Source of the DNA: Bombus terrestris
Taxonomy: Eukaryota > Arthropoda > Insecta > Hymenoptera > Apidae
Length of the DNA stretch: 64,000 bases
Reading direction: 5' to 3'
Assembly: GCF_910591885.1 (NCBI RefSeq)
Contig: NW_025963555.1
Coordinates: 3,596,001 to 3,660,000 of the forward strand
Shown here piece after piece: positions 63,518 through 64,000 of this stretch (within the stretch, counting starts at the first letter, position 1; each line of letters starts with the position of its first letter). The notes beneath the pieces are model-generated. The model made no database searches. It was not told the DNA's origin and saw nothing but the letters and a program-made list of their open reading frames with translations. The position numbers were made by a program, and so were the translations under genes.

Positions 63518-64000
63518 TCATATGAAACTATTCATAAACTGTAGACATTTGTCAGTAGGCAATAGGATAAAGACCTTCGGCTCCTCGGGCTGGTGCGAAT
63601 ATTTCAATGTCCGTATGTGCCAAACCGTTGGTTTGTGACACACCTTTACGCGTAACTCGCTCGCTGCGCTCGCTCGAAAACTATAGCCTTACCTAAAACC
63701 AATCCATCTTGCGTTCATTATTCGATATGGCGGCGACATATTTCGAATTTGCGAACGTGTCGGATCGGTTGTGATGTTGGAGAGGATTTTTGCGAGCGAG
63801 CGGAGCGAGCGAGCAACGATCACAATTTCCAAGCTATACATATACCTTATATTGCCTTGCATATAATTCGTGTTATTACCTAATTTTGTCAGACATTTCG
63901 GACATCACATTGCACTGTACGATGTGGAAATAGTACTTCTTATGTGAAACTATTCATAAACTGTATACATTTGTCTGTAGGCAATAGGATAAAGACTTCC
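63518..64000. repeat. HOR3, start of a second copy, cut by the window end
   Basis: The landmarks 63518 and 63940 equal 59298 and 59720 plus 4220. Differences visible are 'tattcatatg' for 'tatttatatg' near 63516 and 'tcttatgtg' for 'tctattgtg' near 63939. Only 483 bp are present, so whether the whole unit repeats cannot be judged. Confidence 0.78.

Larger units (their letters stand above)
1..64000. repeat. Satellite DNA array, 422-bp monomer, spans the whole window
   Basis: The motif 'tatgtgaaac' and all sequence around it recur at 337, 759, 1181, 1603, 2025, 2448 and so on to 63940. That is 152 occurrences and 151 intervals, of which 125 are exactly 422 bp. The remaining intervals are 409-423 bp and are explained by small indels. 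No interval holds foreign sequence, so the array is continuous and both its ends lie outside the window. All units are in the same orientation. The unit is AT-rich apart from two GC-rich arms and a GC-rich stretch near 'cttccggctcctcgggctgg'. Its function is not visible in the sequence. Long HOR satellites are known as components of centromeric and pericentromeric heterochromatin, and that role is inference here. I do not recognise the family or species. Confidence 0.98.

Noticed and set aside
1..64000. CRISPR array
   Set aside because: The period is 422 bp, the whole unit is repeated and there are no short repeats separated by unique spacers.

Overview
The whole window is one uninterrupted tandem array of a satellite DNA with a 422-bp repeat unit. 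I followed one landmark, the short motif 'tatgtgaaac' that lies just after 'tact(a/t)(c/t)t' in each unit, from position 337 to position 63940. It recurs 152 times and never leaves a gap. Of the 151 intervals, 125 are exactly 422 bp. The others are 423 bp (4), 421 bp (4), 418 bp (8), 416 bp (1), 415 bp (6) and 409 bp (3), and each comes from a small indel that can be located. I find no unique sequence, protein-coding gene, tRNA, rRNA, CRISPR array or transposon. Many open frames of about 60-155 codons exist on both strands, but they are the same repeat read again and again. The unit length is not a multiple of 3, so no frame can run through the array.

An array this long, with higher-order repeats (HORs), points to heterochromatin of a eukaryotic chromosome, centromeric or pericentromeric being the obvious candidates. 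The species cannot be told from the sequence. The unit is rich in intact CpG, which argues weakly for a lineage or compartment with little CpG methylation, such as many invertebrates.

Layout. 1-6668: a six-monomer HOR of about 2533 bp (types called L-V-T-F'-F-X here), with one unit lacking F' and one cut short by a clean monomer fusion. 6669-18892: a 13-monomer block of 5479 bp present twice nearly unchanged, the second copy carrying a nested 1266-bp trimer duplication. 18893-34420: a patchwork of older subtypes marked by 7-bp, 13-bp and 4-bp deletions, with local duplications of 1671, 1260 and 844 bp. 34421-48765: a second HOR of ten monomers (4219 bp) in two full copies, one rearranged 4641-bp copy and a truncated fourth. 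48766-59297: irregular monomers. 59298-64000: a third ten-monomer period (4220 bp) whose second copy runs off the end.

Within each unit, two GC-rich arms (about 21 bp, made of cgag/ctcg steps) form an inverted repeat around a 116-bp spacer. Pairing is graded: 17 of 21 positions in the monomers common on the left, 20 of 21 in a type common on the right. Three monomers have lost most of the right arm through a 13-bp deletion. The core of that spacer has three alternative forms (alpha, beta, gamma) whose proportions shift along the window. The pattern is what unequal crossing-over and gene conversion would produce, with several events recent enough that copies look almost identical.
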